From contig NC_092269.1 of the NCBI RefSeq assembly GCF_036320965.1, positions 32,977,343 through 33,041,342 on the forward strand: DNA of 64,000 bases. The letters run 5' to 3'. This stretch comes from Panulirus ornatus (lineage: Eukaryota; Arthropoda; Malacostraca; Decapoda; Palinuridae). The notes beneath the pieces were generated by a model that saw only the letters and a list, made by a program, of their open reading frames with translations, was not told where the DNA came from and ran no database searches. Below, in pieces: positions 39,335-50,505 of the stretch; the stretch's first letter is position 1, and each line of letters begins with the position of its first letter. A program made the translations under genes and the position numbers.

Positions 39335-40573
39335 GTAGATACTTTGACTAGTTTTCTCAAAGTTATAACTTGTCCATGTTATACCTCACCATACTTAATT
39401 TGAGGGTCTTACTCTATTTTTGGTTCTGTATGTAGATTGAACCTTTAGAATGACTCTTGGACGAACACCTTTTCCACCACTCCCTGTTGTCATTATTCGG
39501 GATGATGTCAGATTCTTGGCTTCTATCTCGTCCCGTTCCTTTTGCATCTCAGCTTCTTATTCGCTAACTCATTTAAAAGCGATTAAGCTCCTACGTCATA
39601 TTGATCCTTGACAATTCTTCCATCAGTCCATATCTCAGCAGTATATACTCTGTACAACCTTTCCTTCTCATTATCATCTTATTTTCTAATCAATAGATTT
39701 AAGATATATTTTATTCGTGTTTGTCTTCCCAGTTCACAGTTTGCATATATACATCTCAGGGGCTTGTAAACAATCAGTATCTTATATATTCCACGTTTCG
39801 GATTTGATGCATACTAATGGGTTACCACTGTCCTCTCTCTTAAACTGTCCTGTTTATTGTTCTTTGTCAGCAAATGGGTCCTGAGGAATGCATCCTTCGG
39901 TGTCGGGACCCTTTGTCGTATCCTTCATCCTCTGTGATCAGGCGACCCATTAACCAGATAATATATCCTCATATTCTCCTCTCATGGTGTCATTATTGTT
40001 GTCTTTACTCTCCTCTTCTTGAAAGCCCCAAGAACGTTGTTTTCCCCGTGTTTACCTCCTCAACCATGCTTTTGTATCGTTATGATAACTGTCTCCCCTT
40101 TCCCCTCCTATCTGTTCCCTCCATCCTTCATTCCTCGCTGTCCTCATGCCACTGAGGATGAAATGAGTCTTCTCATTCGTTCTTTGGAAGGTGCCACTTG
40201 TCGTCCCAGAATCTGCGTAATGGCATAATTGTTTCAACATAGCAGCATTCATGTGTATGTTTACTTTTTATTGATTTCTGGACTATTCAAAGTTCGTGCC
40301 GGATCGTGAATCGCAGTTGAAAGAGAAGTGTAAGAAGATCCAAACATTCACCGTTTTCCCCCTCCTCCTCCTCCTCCTCCTCCTCCAGAGAAATGTGGAG
40401 ACTCGGGGGTTAAATGGCCCTGACTGAGTGTCGGGTTTGGCCGCAGAGGATCAGGTATCAGTAGGGCGGCCGACCAGCTCCGGTAGGGGATCTGTTTTCT
40501 TACCCCTCCAGCCCCCTCACCTGCTCTGGCCAGCCCTGCCCCCATTCCACAGGTGTGGGGTCTTTAAACTCGT
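39335..40573. other. non-coding sequence
   Basis: No gene was recognised. A (CTC)n tract of about 23 bp is at 40363-40385. Confidence 0.45.
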
Positions 40574-40710
40574 GAGCACGACGGTACGGGCCCAGGGTTA
40601 GGATGGCGGTAATCCTGACCTGACCCTTACTGCTCAGGTTTAAGGTCAGGCCTTTCATACCAGTGGGTCGGAAACCCCTCGTGCTTTTGGGTCGTACTGT
40701 CGTGCCAAAG
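40574..40710. mobile_element. palindromic AGGTCA-rich dispersed element, copy 5 (longest)
   Basis: Outer ends GAGCACGACGGTACGGGCCC and GGGTCGTACTGTCGTGCC are inverted repeats. Inner arms carry CCTGACCTGACCCTTA and TTTAAGGTCAGGCCTTTC. This copy best defines the element as a palindrome of about 135 bp. Confidence 0.7.
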
Positions 40711-41279
40711 AGTTTAAGCCTCTAACGAGCATGTTCCGCTAGGATGACTGTAGTGTCATAATATCTGTATTTCTCGTTATTAATATCTGTTTATCACAAG
40801 TTATTAGCGTCACTTTATTATAATTAGTTGTCAGTAACATGTCATTATCTTTATCGTCACTTATCATGAACGTTTCGTTGTTATTGATATCATTCTGACC
40901 ACTGTCCGTTCATCGCACATAACATTTTCATTGTAATACATTCACGATTGCTATTATCACTCGTGTTACTGACTCGGGGAAAAATAAAGTTATAGTAAAA
41001 TAAAGGAAACGGAAATATATATAGGTATATATATGAAGGCAATGTATATTTTATGTCACATTTTGTAATTATTTTATAATTCTTATACTTGTTTTTCAAC
41101 CTTGAATTGAGCTTCTAGCCATTAAGAATTTCACTTTGTGATCATGTACACAGTTTGACAATGAAGATATCGTAGCTTGATATCAGGGCCTGTTGTGGCC
41201 GGGTGGGTGCGGTGTTTACCTGGGGATGTGTCCCGTGCTGCACGCCAGCCTCACCTCCCAGATCACCCACGTGGTCACC
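40711..41279. other. non-coding sequence
   Basis: Very AT-rich at 40745-41110; nothing recognised. Confidence 0.5.
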
Positions 41280-42000
41280 AGTCCTTAACCTGCATTACTC
41301 TTGCCTCGCTTACTGCCTCTCCTGCCCGTCTTGTTCTACCCTACTGCCTAAGAGTTCCCCCTTCGCTACCTCTTTTCCTCCATGCTGCATTATTATTCTC
41401 TGTTCGCCTTCTACCTTCATTTGTCTCTCACTAATATCTACGTTCTTGTTCTCTTGTGTTTGGTTTTTCTCTCGTACCTCTATGGTCCACCATCTCATTT
41501 TGTTTATCTTCCTTCCTGTTGTGTTCTGTTCCTGTCTGTCGTCCACCTTTTACCCTTCCTCTTCTCAGGCTTCTGTTTCCCGAATCTTCGTCATTCTTTG
41601 TATACTTCTCTCCATTCCTCCTGTTTTCCTTTATCTCGCTTCCCCTTGCCACTCCAGTCATCACTTGTATGTCCATTTTCTTATTCATCGACGTTCCTCT
41701 GCAGTTTCCCGTTTTCTTACCTTTTTCCCTCCTACTCTTAGTCTCTCTCATGGATGTACTGTTTTCCTGGAACACATATTCTCTCTCGTCATCGTCTTCA
41801 TACTTTTTCCGAACTGTTCGTCGTTCTACTTGAAAATACTTCAGTCTTCCTACCTCTTCTTTTCCCCTACTTCTCTCCCTCTCCTCACTGGCCTTGATCT
41901 CCTACACCTATCGTCCATTTCCCTCCATCATTACCGCTGCTAACGCCCCCTCCTCCCTTGTCTCTCCCATCCATCTCGTGTCTCAACTTTGTTTCTTCTC
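41280..42000. other. long polypyrimidine-biased region
   Basis: About 700 bp of strongly C+T-biased + strand. The bias removes TAA, TAG and TGA, leaving all three + frames open (up to 246 codons). The translations are Ser/Leu/Phe/Pro-rich with no domain, so I do not call a gene. Confidence 0.75.
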
Positions 42001-42389
42001 CTCACCTTGATCCGCTCCCCCCGCTCCGTCATGTCCCGCTTTGTCAGGATTGGTTGGGCTGGTCTTCCAGTGACAGAACTGTTTGTCAGGCCCGCACACG
42101 GTGAGTCCCGGCCCCTCTTGCCTCCACAGGACCGCTTTTCCCCCAGCCAGCCACCTGTCTCTGCCTTCCCCCTATCTGTTAATCTTATCTCATTCCATCA
42201 TATAGTTTTCGATCTCCCTAAGTCTACGCTTCTCTTTTCCCCAACCCTCTTACGCGTCTTGGTGTTATCTCCAGAAGGAAAAGTATTAGATCAGACGTCT
42301 TAGGTTTATGATAAGTTTTATTCATCTGGGAGATTTTTGTCGGTGCTGAGAGGAGGGGGACTTGGGGAAGGGGGGAAGGAGGATTTGCA

Positions 42390-42610
42390 TGGTGGTTTAA
42401 GCAGGGAGATTTGTACGGTGCTGAGAGCAGGGTGACCTGGGGGATTTGTATGGTAGCGAGAGCAGGGTGACCTGGGGGATTTGTATAGTAGCGAGAGCAG
42501 GGTGACCCTGGATGTATACGATGCTGAGAGTTGGGTGACCTGGGAATTTGTATGGTGCTGCTTGTGAACTGGGGGAGGGGAGGATGTATGGCGCTAAGAG
42601 CAGTGTGAAC
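42390..42610. repeat. degenerate 35-45-bp tandem repeat
   Basis: Five or so units built on GGGATTTGTATGGT, then GAGAGCAGGGTGACCTG. Confidence 0.75.
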
Positions 42611-42791
42611 TAGGTGAGAGGGGAGGTCGAATGGTCCTTAGAAGAGGTTGAGTTAGATGGGGTTTTGCTGTATGGCTTATGGCGTTTTAGGTACACTTTC
42701 TGGTATTGCGCTGAAGACATGAATACGTAGACGCATAATTGTGTGACACTCATGATTGTAAGACTCAGCAGTTTAAAGATTTAACCTGCTG

Positions 42792-42796
<5 letters not shown>

Positions 42797-42853
<57 letters not shown>

Positions 42854-42857
42854 CGCT
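42797..42857. repeat. (TG)n(CG)n microsatellite
   Basis: About 24 TG dinucleotides followed by six CG dinucleotides. Confidence 0.96.
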
Positions 42858-44884
42858 TCTCTGATTTGAAGCAAGAATTATTGGGGTTAGATTTTTTCCA
42901 TAAAATGCTTGTGCAGATTATCGAGGCCACAATCTGTCCACGGAATGTGTTCTCATGATCTTGGCTGGAGCCAGAGGAGACTAGGGACTTACAAGTAACG
43001 TATTGGACCGGTGATTTAATTTTGATATGCAGTCAAGTAAATTTGCCCAGTGGGTAGTAGTTAGGAGTGCGTGGATGTGAATTATGGGCCCTTGGCTGTA
43101 ATGACCTGAACCGGGGGTTAAGGGAGCGACTCCTGGGGAGGAGGGGGAGGGAGCTCGTGGTATTCACCAAGAAGTGTTTGGCTTCATCCTTGCCTCCTTG
43201 ACGGTCTGCTCCACCGTGTTGAGGCAGTGTCTCATAATGCAGCTGTTCCTCGTCCGTAATGGAAGCATTTATCCTCATGTTTGAGGTACAAAGTTTCATG
43301 CTGTATCATCAAAGATATTTCTTTTTTTTTTATTCGTAAGAAAGGTCAGTATGAAGCGAAGGTCAGTATGAAGCGAAGGTCAGTATGAAGCGAAGGGTAT
43401 ATAACGTATGTGCTTCTTGCATTAAGGTACGGTCACCAGCAGTGCCATTTGTAGTAGGAAAGCTCGGGAATTTACCACCACAACAGTCGTAGCCTAGTGG
43501 TATCGATGAGTACGTGGGAGAGACAGATAACAGGAGACCACCTAATGGTCCGTGAAGAGGTTATCTGTTATCATGAACGAAAAAAGTGGTAGAAACGTGA
43601 TATCTGCTCTGAAGCACTTACGACGCGGGCAGGAGGCGCTCTCCCTTATTAGTTTTTAGGCTGGGGGAATTATACATCAACAGGGTTTCTCCTGTCACCT
43701 GAATAATGTCGAACTGTGAAGCCTCTCTACCTAGTCTGCCTAACTAGTGTGGAAATAGAGACAAGCCTCCAGAATCGACTTAATACATTTTTTTTTTTTT
43801 CTCTTCGGATGGAAGCTGCACATTAACGGCGTTGTTAGATTACTGTAACGAAGTAGTGAAGTTGTTATACTTTGTGAATAATGTAGAGGTATTAACTGTA
43901 ACGTGATGTCTGCCTGTGTGAAGCAAGGTGACTCGTATTGTATTTGTTATGCTGGCGCCACACAACAGATGAAGCTGAAATTCAGTCGTCGCCTTAATGA
44001 ATCTGATCTGGAAATGTAATTTGGTAAGAGAGAGAGGTAGATTAGCATTATCTAGAGTTAACGTGTGATTTTTATCATCTTTGTATTTGAGAAAGGGTGG
44101 GTTGAATGAAAGAGAGGCATGAAGATAATGTAGAAGGGGAGGGGGGGGTGGATGGTATGGAAAGGTAGGTGATAAGAAGGGGGGTGGGGGAGTGGTTGTT
44201 GAAGAAAGGAAGGTTACAGGCGAGCGAGAGTGGAGTAGATAGATGGACGGAGGTGGACCTGGGTAATGAGTCCATCTCTCAGAGGTGATGATGCACTGTA
44301 GTCTTGGCCGAAGGAATCCTCCCTTATCGGACCAGTATGGCTGACCTGAGGATATATCTGTTGTAAATACGGGTATCGATCCGCATTTACATCAATATGT
44401 CTTCACCAAGTGGGTATTAACCCCGCTACTGGTTTGGGAGCTCCTTACCAATCCATATTCTACATCTTGATTTGAGGAGCAGTATAAATACTCTGGTGGG
44501 CGGTGTAGCGAGGCAGTTGAGAGGGCGGTGGCTGCACCTTAACGTAGATAGATAAGTGTCTGACGTGTAGAGACAGGGAGGGAGGAGGAGAGGAGGTAGG
44601 CTGCAGTTGTGCCGGGTGGAGCCCGGGGATAACTTACGACGCCACACGTGAGTTACGGACGTGTGAAAGACGATGATTGAGTGTTGACGCATCTCGTAGG
44701 ACTTAAGTAGTGTTTTGGGGAAAATAGCGTCAGACCAACTGGTCAGCTGGGCGGGTGTGATGGATTGGTTCTCACGCTGGAAGAGATCGTTTTACTCACC
44801 GGTATGGTCACCCTCTGGTCTTGAGGATGTGGAGCGGCTGTCATCCAGGGTAGAGCTGATGGTTTTACTGCCACTTCGAGAACT
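42858..44884. other. non-coding sequence with a small 17-bp triplication
   Basis: GGTCAGTATGAAGCGAA is repeated three times at 43344-43394. A 9-bp inverted repeat (ACAGATAAC/GTTATCTGT) lies near 43526-43570. No gene was recognised. Confidence 0.55.
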
Positions 44885-45060
44885 TCCCGGTGGCAGCTAT
44901 TGGTTCCGCGGCCTCCGGAGGACAGAAGTCGACTCACGGCTGAGTTGGCTTTGGGCAGACCGCCGTGGCCCAGGATTCGAACCATGGTGGGGACAGCGAG
45001 TGAATCATGGTCAGCGACGCAGACCGCTACACCACGAAAGCCCGTTTATGTATACGTGTG
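44885..45060 (-). mobile_element. tRNA-derived SINE, antisense
   Basis: On the minus strand, CGTGGTGTAGCGGTCTGCG (A-box region, about 45024-45042) is followed by GACCATGATTCACTCG and the B-box GGTTCGAATCC (44974-44984), with a body toward 44885. The A-to-B spacing is tRNA-like. Confidence 0.75.
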
Positions 45061-45112
45061 TCAGTACGGGAAAGAGGGGTTCCACGCTCATGGAGAAGAC
45101 GCTAACACACAC

Positions 45113-45113
45113 C

Positions 45114-45171
<58 letters not shown>
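45113..45171. repeat. (CA)n microsatellite
   Basis: About 29 CA dinucleotides, located 5' of the SINE on the minus strand. Confidence 0.97.
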
Positions 45172-45173
<2 letters not shown>

Positions 45174-46031
45174 GTCATTTGACATCTTGTCACATCCAAC
45201 ATTTATATTCGGGTCACATAAATGTGTCGCGTCGGCGGCTGAGTGGCCGTTAGGAGTGTCAGGCTCGGTGTCCCTGCGGCCCGGCGTTGTTTGCGTTCCC
45301 ACGGCAGGACACGGGGCGTGGCCAGGGAGCAGGCAGGCGGCGGCGTGGTGGTGGTGGGGACAGTGCCAGAGATGCCGGACTCCCAGTCTGCGTCGGGAGG
45401 GGAGTGTGGAGTATTTTTTTTTTTTCCTCCAGAACGACGAGTTTTGTCGTGCACTGCTGCCCATCCTGTGAACGGTAGCGCAGAGGAGCATGCATGGTGT
45501 ACGGAGAGTCAAAGGAGTGGGGCCTCAGTCATTGAGTTATATTACAGGTTACGAGCCAGAGCGGACTTTGGCAAAATAGATATACAGTATACATGTATAG
45601 ATATGTCATCGTGGATAGCACATTAGAGTATTTCCAGGTGTAAATATATATACATAGTACGTGAAGTGTTTACAAGGATTGGACGACAGTAAGTGAAATA
45701 TTTAACAAGTGACGTAATAAGTGAAGTGTTTACAAAACTGGACAACAGGGGTTGGATTATAAGATTATTGTATAGATAAACTATTTACGATAGGCAACAT
45801 AAGTATATTTTGTGAGGTAGATCATTGTTATAGATGAAATGCTTGTACGTATTTTGTAAGTCTCTATAAGAATTCTCACAGAATCACTATTATGACAACG
45901 GTTAGGTACGTAAATGTTGCAGGATGCACGGGGAATTCTGCTGACAAAGTTCACATTGGATGCTTTCATTATCAGCACCTGGGCTAACTCCCATGCGTAT
46001 CTATGGTTCAGGGTCTACTGATTCTATCACA

Positions 46032-46035
<4 letters not shown>
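45172..46035. other. non-coding sequence
   Basis: A GC-rich stretch (45225-45400) gives overlapping frames without domains. A GTGAAGTGTTTACAA segment is repeated at 45660 and 45721. Confidence 0.5.

Positions 46036-46093
<58 letters not shown>
46036..46093. repeat. (AT)n microsatellite
   Basis: About 28 AT dinucleotides directly abutting the 5' end of the ribozyme-bearing repeat. Confidence 0.97.
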
Positions 46094-46096
<3 letters not shown>

Positions 46097-46286
46097 TAAA
46101 CATGTTTACCAAATGGCGTCCTAGCTTCGTCTCTTCGATGTATATCAACTGACTGTTGTATTTCTCTCTTGTGTCTCCCCTGATGATGTGATTATTACAC
46201 GAAAGTGCACTTGGGAACTTTTCGTGTTTCATTTTCCCCGTGGACTCTTAAGAATATCTTGATCACGCGCAAAATTGTGATCCTTT

Positions 46287-46290
<4 letters not shown>
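46094..46290 (+). mobile_element. dispersed repeat with hammerhead-like core, sense copy
   Basis: Bounded by (AT)n on both sides. It begins with the perfect 18-bp palindrome TGGTAAACATGTTTACCA (46094-46111), continues through ACGCGCAAAATTGTGATCC near its 3' end, and has a second copy in inverse orientation at 26753-26912. No coding sequence is visible, so it could be a SINE-like retrozyme or the untranslated terminal part of a larger element such as a Penelope-like retroelement. Confidence 0.7.
46174..46218 (+). ncRNA. candidate hammerhead ribozyme
   Basis: CTGATGA (46180-46186) and GAAA (46201-46204) are the two conserved hammerhead core strands. Between them GTG...CAC (46188-46190 and 46198-46200) can form a short stem II. 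After GAAA, AGTGCACT is a short palindromic stem III whose last T pairs with the final A of GAAA. T46212 sits at the cleavage position. CCC before CTGATGA pairs with GGG (46213-46215) as stem I. One unpaired T after CTGATGA is non-standard. Short self-complementary stem III is known for hammerheads in retroelements, which act as dimers. Confidence 0.55.

Positions 46291-46319
<29 letters not shown>
46291..46319. repeat. (AT)n microsatellite
   Basis: About 13 AT dinucleotides, then a short TG run. Confidence 0.95.
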
Positions 46320-46320
<1 letters not shown>

Positions 46321-46540
46321 GTGTGTGTGTGTCTGTGTGATTCTTCACGTATGATATTATGAAGGTAGCCGCTGGATCTGCCTGTAGTGATTTCCCTTTG
46401 AGTCCAAAAGATTTTGTTCGCATTCTTTTTGAATGATTGTTTTAAGGTTACACGCAGACAGAACCAAAGTTACAGTTAATTACATCCCTCGAGGCATAAG
46501 TTTTTGCTAATTCATCAGTCCTGTCGTGTGTTCTGAGCCC

Positions 46541-46583
<43 letters not shown>

Positions 46584-48620
46584 GAATCCAGAGATACCGC
46601 ACTCTAACTCCATCATGGGAGTTAGACTCCAGAATATTATTTATCAGTCGTCCCGAAGGGAGTTTATTGCAGTTAGTAAGGCGTCACGTAACAGTAAGAC
46701 CATCTGTCCTGGAGACGTTAACGAATTTTAAGTGGCCATGGGATTAAATGACATTTGGGTGGTGTGTGGATGTCCAGTTGTTGAGTCCGACTCTCCAGTT
46801 TAGGTCGGGACCATCATTTTATGTTTACAACACCATCGCTGTCGGAAGGTGTCAACGGTTTACGGGATATCCCGGATCTGGAGGGGGAGGTAATGAGGAA
46901 CTGGAGGGGAGGGAATGAGGCTTGGGAGCTGGAGGGGAGGGAAGGAAAGGAGGAGTCATGAGACGTGGGATACCCCGGATCTAGAGGTAAACCAGGCCCC
47001 CCTTACCACCACCGCCACACACACTTACTGATTCCTCACATGTGCTGGCGACGACGCCTCTACTGGCGACGGGTCATGTCGTCTGCTGTGATTCACACCG
47101 CGTTCACTACCCCTGGTAAACATCCTCCTCACCTTCTGCAGTACAGGGAATTGATTTTTAATGTGTTTAGATTCATTATTCATGGTTGGTGAACGTGAAG
47201 TTTATTTTGGTAGCTGCATCATGTGGTGCATATTACAAATGTCATTTTTGTCAGCGTTAAGATTTTTCAGTAGTAGGTGGCATTATTGAAGGGCACGTAC
47301 TGTTTAGTCTGCACTTACTGTTCTAAGATAATGCAGTGACAACAGAACCGTTGTTTGTGGTTAGTTTGGCCCAGACGAATTGATCCAAACGCCGTCAGTG
47401 TTAATGTCCTGCTTCCCTGAAGGTAATAAAAGAATAACCGAAGATCGTGTTTGATGTACAAGTTTGAGGCCTCGTAGGACCTGGATGAGACGGTGGAACC
47501 AGTTCCCTGTGGTGTCTGGTAACAGGATGCGGCATCAGCCGTCTCCACGAGAGCTCGGGGAAGTTCTTGCACAGCTGTGGTACACATGCGAGAATTGGCC
47601 GTTAGAAGACAAGGGGGTCTGTCTTCGCCTGACCTGGATCTGACGAACGACAGGTATGGTTCTTCAGTACTTGCTGTGGAAGCCCAGCGTGGGTTCCACT
47701 AGTAGTCAGGAGTACTACGAATCGTCAAGTCAAGTTCTAAGTCAAACTGCTGCTGTGGGTATTGGTACGAGTTTATGATGTGTACCGGGATCATCTTTGT
47801 ACGTTCTTTCTTGAGCCCACATGATATGGACAGAAAGACCTCGGACGATGGAGAAATAGAATGCTACAAGAAGAAAGTGAAATTAATTGTCGCTCCTCCC
47901 TAGAACCTAATTTGTAGACCTGACTTTAAAGGTGGAAGGGTTGTGGGAGAGGGGGAAAAAACTGAAGAAGGAAGAGTGCTACACAGGGGAGGGAAAGTGT
48001 GATTTAAGGAATCTGGCATTATCAGGGCAAGAGTGAACAGGCTTAGAGGTGGAAGAAAGAAGATTGGTAATAAAACATTGTAGAATGACGTCTGCTTTTA
48101 ATTTAAGTTCGGTATTGGAACTTTAGGTTCTTACTAGTAAAGAGTTTGATCACATTTGTTGTTATGAGTGTGATCTTTTTCTTTTTATCTTGGGCAGAGC
48201 CGTGAGGTGTGTACTTACCTCTTTGTACAATTTGGGGAGAGAATTCTGTATTGGTAGAGTTCCATTTATTGAACTCTGAGATCTTTATATGTCCCGAGAT
48301 TTTGCCATTAGGTAGAGCTAGTGCCTAGCCCTCACTGTAGGGAAATTTAGGATCGAGAACAAGGAATCATTTGAGGTAGAGGTTATTTTGTGTTGTGTTA
48401 AGACTGTGTGTGCGTTTGGTGGACTGAATGTCTGCAGTCTGGGGCCAAGCAGGGGAACTTGATAGCCACTGCATTTCTGGCTCACTGCGCCGCTGTCGCT
48501 AACCTTCCCGATATGTAGGCAGTGGTACCGCCTTGGTCGGTTGTTGCCTTCCAGTGTCTTTACCTTCTTGTGCTGTACCGGGGGAGGGAAGTCGACACCT
48601 GTGGAGCCCCAGCTCTTGAA

Positions 48621-48623
<3 letters not shown>
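46320..48623. other. non-coding sequence
   Basis: Contains (TG)n at 46545-46580. No gene or known element was recognised. Confidence 0.5.
46545..46580. repeat. (TG)n microsatellite
   Basis: About 18 TG dinucleotides. Confidence 0.96.

Positions 48624-48657
<34 letters not shown>
48624..48657. repeat. (TG)n microsatellite
   Basis: About 17 TG dinucleotides. Confidence 0.96.
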
Positions 48658-48659
<2 letters not shown>

Positions 48660-48978
48660 GCTCTCATTCGTTCGTCCGTAATTGGTATGGTTTTCAAATG
48701 CACAGCCCGTCCTCTCGTCCATGTCACCAGGAATTCCATCGGCCGACCTGCCCAGCAGGACGACCTCGCTCATGGCGGGACCTCTCATTCTTCAGATCGT
48801 TTTCACCCGTCTGACCTGCAGGAGAGTTTCACCATCTGACCTGCTGGAGGTTTTACTCCACTCCTGGCGCCCATGTACAGCCAACTTCAGAGGATTTCAC
48901 CCCACGTGCGCGCCACACCGCCCGTGAAGGCATATACGTTACTGCAGCCGGGTTCTGAAGGGAATTTATTTAAGTCTT

Positions 48979-48980
<2 letters not shown>

Positions 48981-49021
<41 letters not shown>
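48981..49021. repeat. (AT)n microsatellite
   Basis: About 20 AT dinucleotides. Confidence 0.96.
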
Positions 49022-49024
<3 letters not shown>

Positions 49025-50389
49025 TGGGAACGGAGTTGTGTTTTAGAGTTTTTGAAAGGTAGACACTAAGGCATTTCTCTTGCATGTGACGCGGACGTTA
49101 TGTTACGTTGTCGTCTAATTATGCAACAAGTGTCGCTGTTGTATTAATGTTAGACTAATGGATGTATCAAGTGGTTTCATAATTAATTCTATGATGAGAC
49201 TAATTGGTGTAGGAAGTGGTTTCATGAGTAATTTTGTGATGAATTTCGTTAACACATGATGAACCAGGTCTCAAGTCTTGTCCTTTGAATCTTCACCAGA
49301 ATTATGAAGAGCATATCCACGACGTACTGTAAGGAAATAGAAAATCAGTACGTGGAGTGTAAGAAATTGAACAGTTGAGGTTGTAGTCGTGCAATACCTT
49401 ATACTGGTAGAGAAAGCCCTTGGTGCCACTTTCTTTAAAACGCCGGGCTGGGGAAAGTTGCATCACATGAGACTTCGCATGTTCAAATATCCAATGCTGC
49501 TGAAGATGCGGATGTCATATGTATTATCGTGCATTCTCCGGATGTGAGTTACGGGTTTGAGGTAGTGACAGATCTTGAGTGAACATAGTTATGAGCGAGG
49601 TAATGCTCCAGGTGTAGGCAAGGTTCCGTCCCCAGTGGACACAATGGTATGACCCCAGCCGTATTGACCTTACGCAGCTGAGGGGGGCAGTGTGGTTCAC
49701 CGTGGTGATGATGACCCTCCTTTGCTGCAGAGCAGCGGTTCACTCAAGTCACAAGCTGCGTCAAATGCACTCACTGGTCGCATGTCTTTCAGACTATGGG
49801 TTGTGTGATACGAAGGGAATATCTCACCCCCAGCATCTCGTGGGTACTGAAGTCCGGCTGTTGAGAATCTCTAGAAGAATTTTCTTCGTTTCTGACCCGT
49901 CCATTTCGAGATTATATGCCATTTTCTTGAGCAAGAATAGGAAAGCCACCTTTATCCTTGCCAGGTCTCTCGAGCATACACAGGATTGGTGATTCGTAGC
50001 CTTTTTGCTGAAGGTTGTACAGGCATGTCTCCTCAGACCACGACCAACCATAGACGGTTTAAGACGTCGCATCTCAGAATTACACCCCCTGACATCATCA
50101 CATACTAAGGGAATGTAACACACCTCAGAATTATGTCTCGTGTGATTTTCTTTTAACCCGACAACTGTAGGAAATGACCGTCTTAAGAATATCTAGCCAT
50201 GGAATTCAAACATTTATGAATTCAGTTTGATTACTATTCGCGTTACGGGGAGAGTTTTACATTTGTGTTGCACCGTCTTTTTACTTTTTGCATGTAATGT
50301 ACTTTATTATGTGTATACGCACGTATACATACCACAGCGTAAGTCAGGCACCGATTTATCGACCAAGGTGTCCGTAGAGAGGAACAGTT
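49022..50389. other. non-coding sequence
   Basis: Nothing recognised; the longest frames (about 100 codons at 49690-49992 and 49824-50123 on opposite strands) show no domain. Confidence 0.45.
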
Positions 50390-50505
50390 GGTGTTGGCTG
50401 TGAGCTTACTGCCGCGCCCACGATTCGAACCCTGGCGGACCCGTGCGTGAATCATGATCAGCAGCGTTAACCACTACACCAGAGAAGCCTGTGCGTGTTG
50501 AGAGA
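50390..50505 (-). mobile_element. tRNA-derived SINE, antisense
   Basis: On the minus strand, CTCTGGTGTAGTGGTTAACG (A-box, about 50468-50487) is followed by CTGATCATGATTCACGCACG and the B-box GGGTTCGAATCGTGG (about 50420-50434). This is the same head type as the SINE at 44885-45060, with divergence. Confidence 0.8.

Noticed and set aside
41203..41943. 246-codon open frame as a membrane protein
   Set aside because: The region is polypyrimidine-biased, so all three + frames are open. The Leu/Ser/Phe-rich translation is a composition effect.
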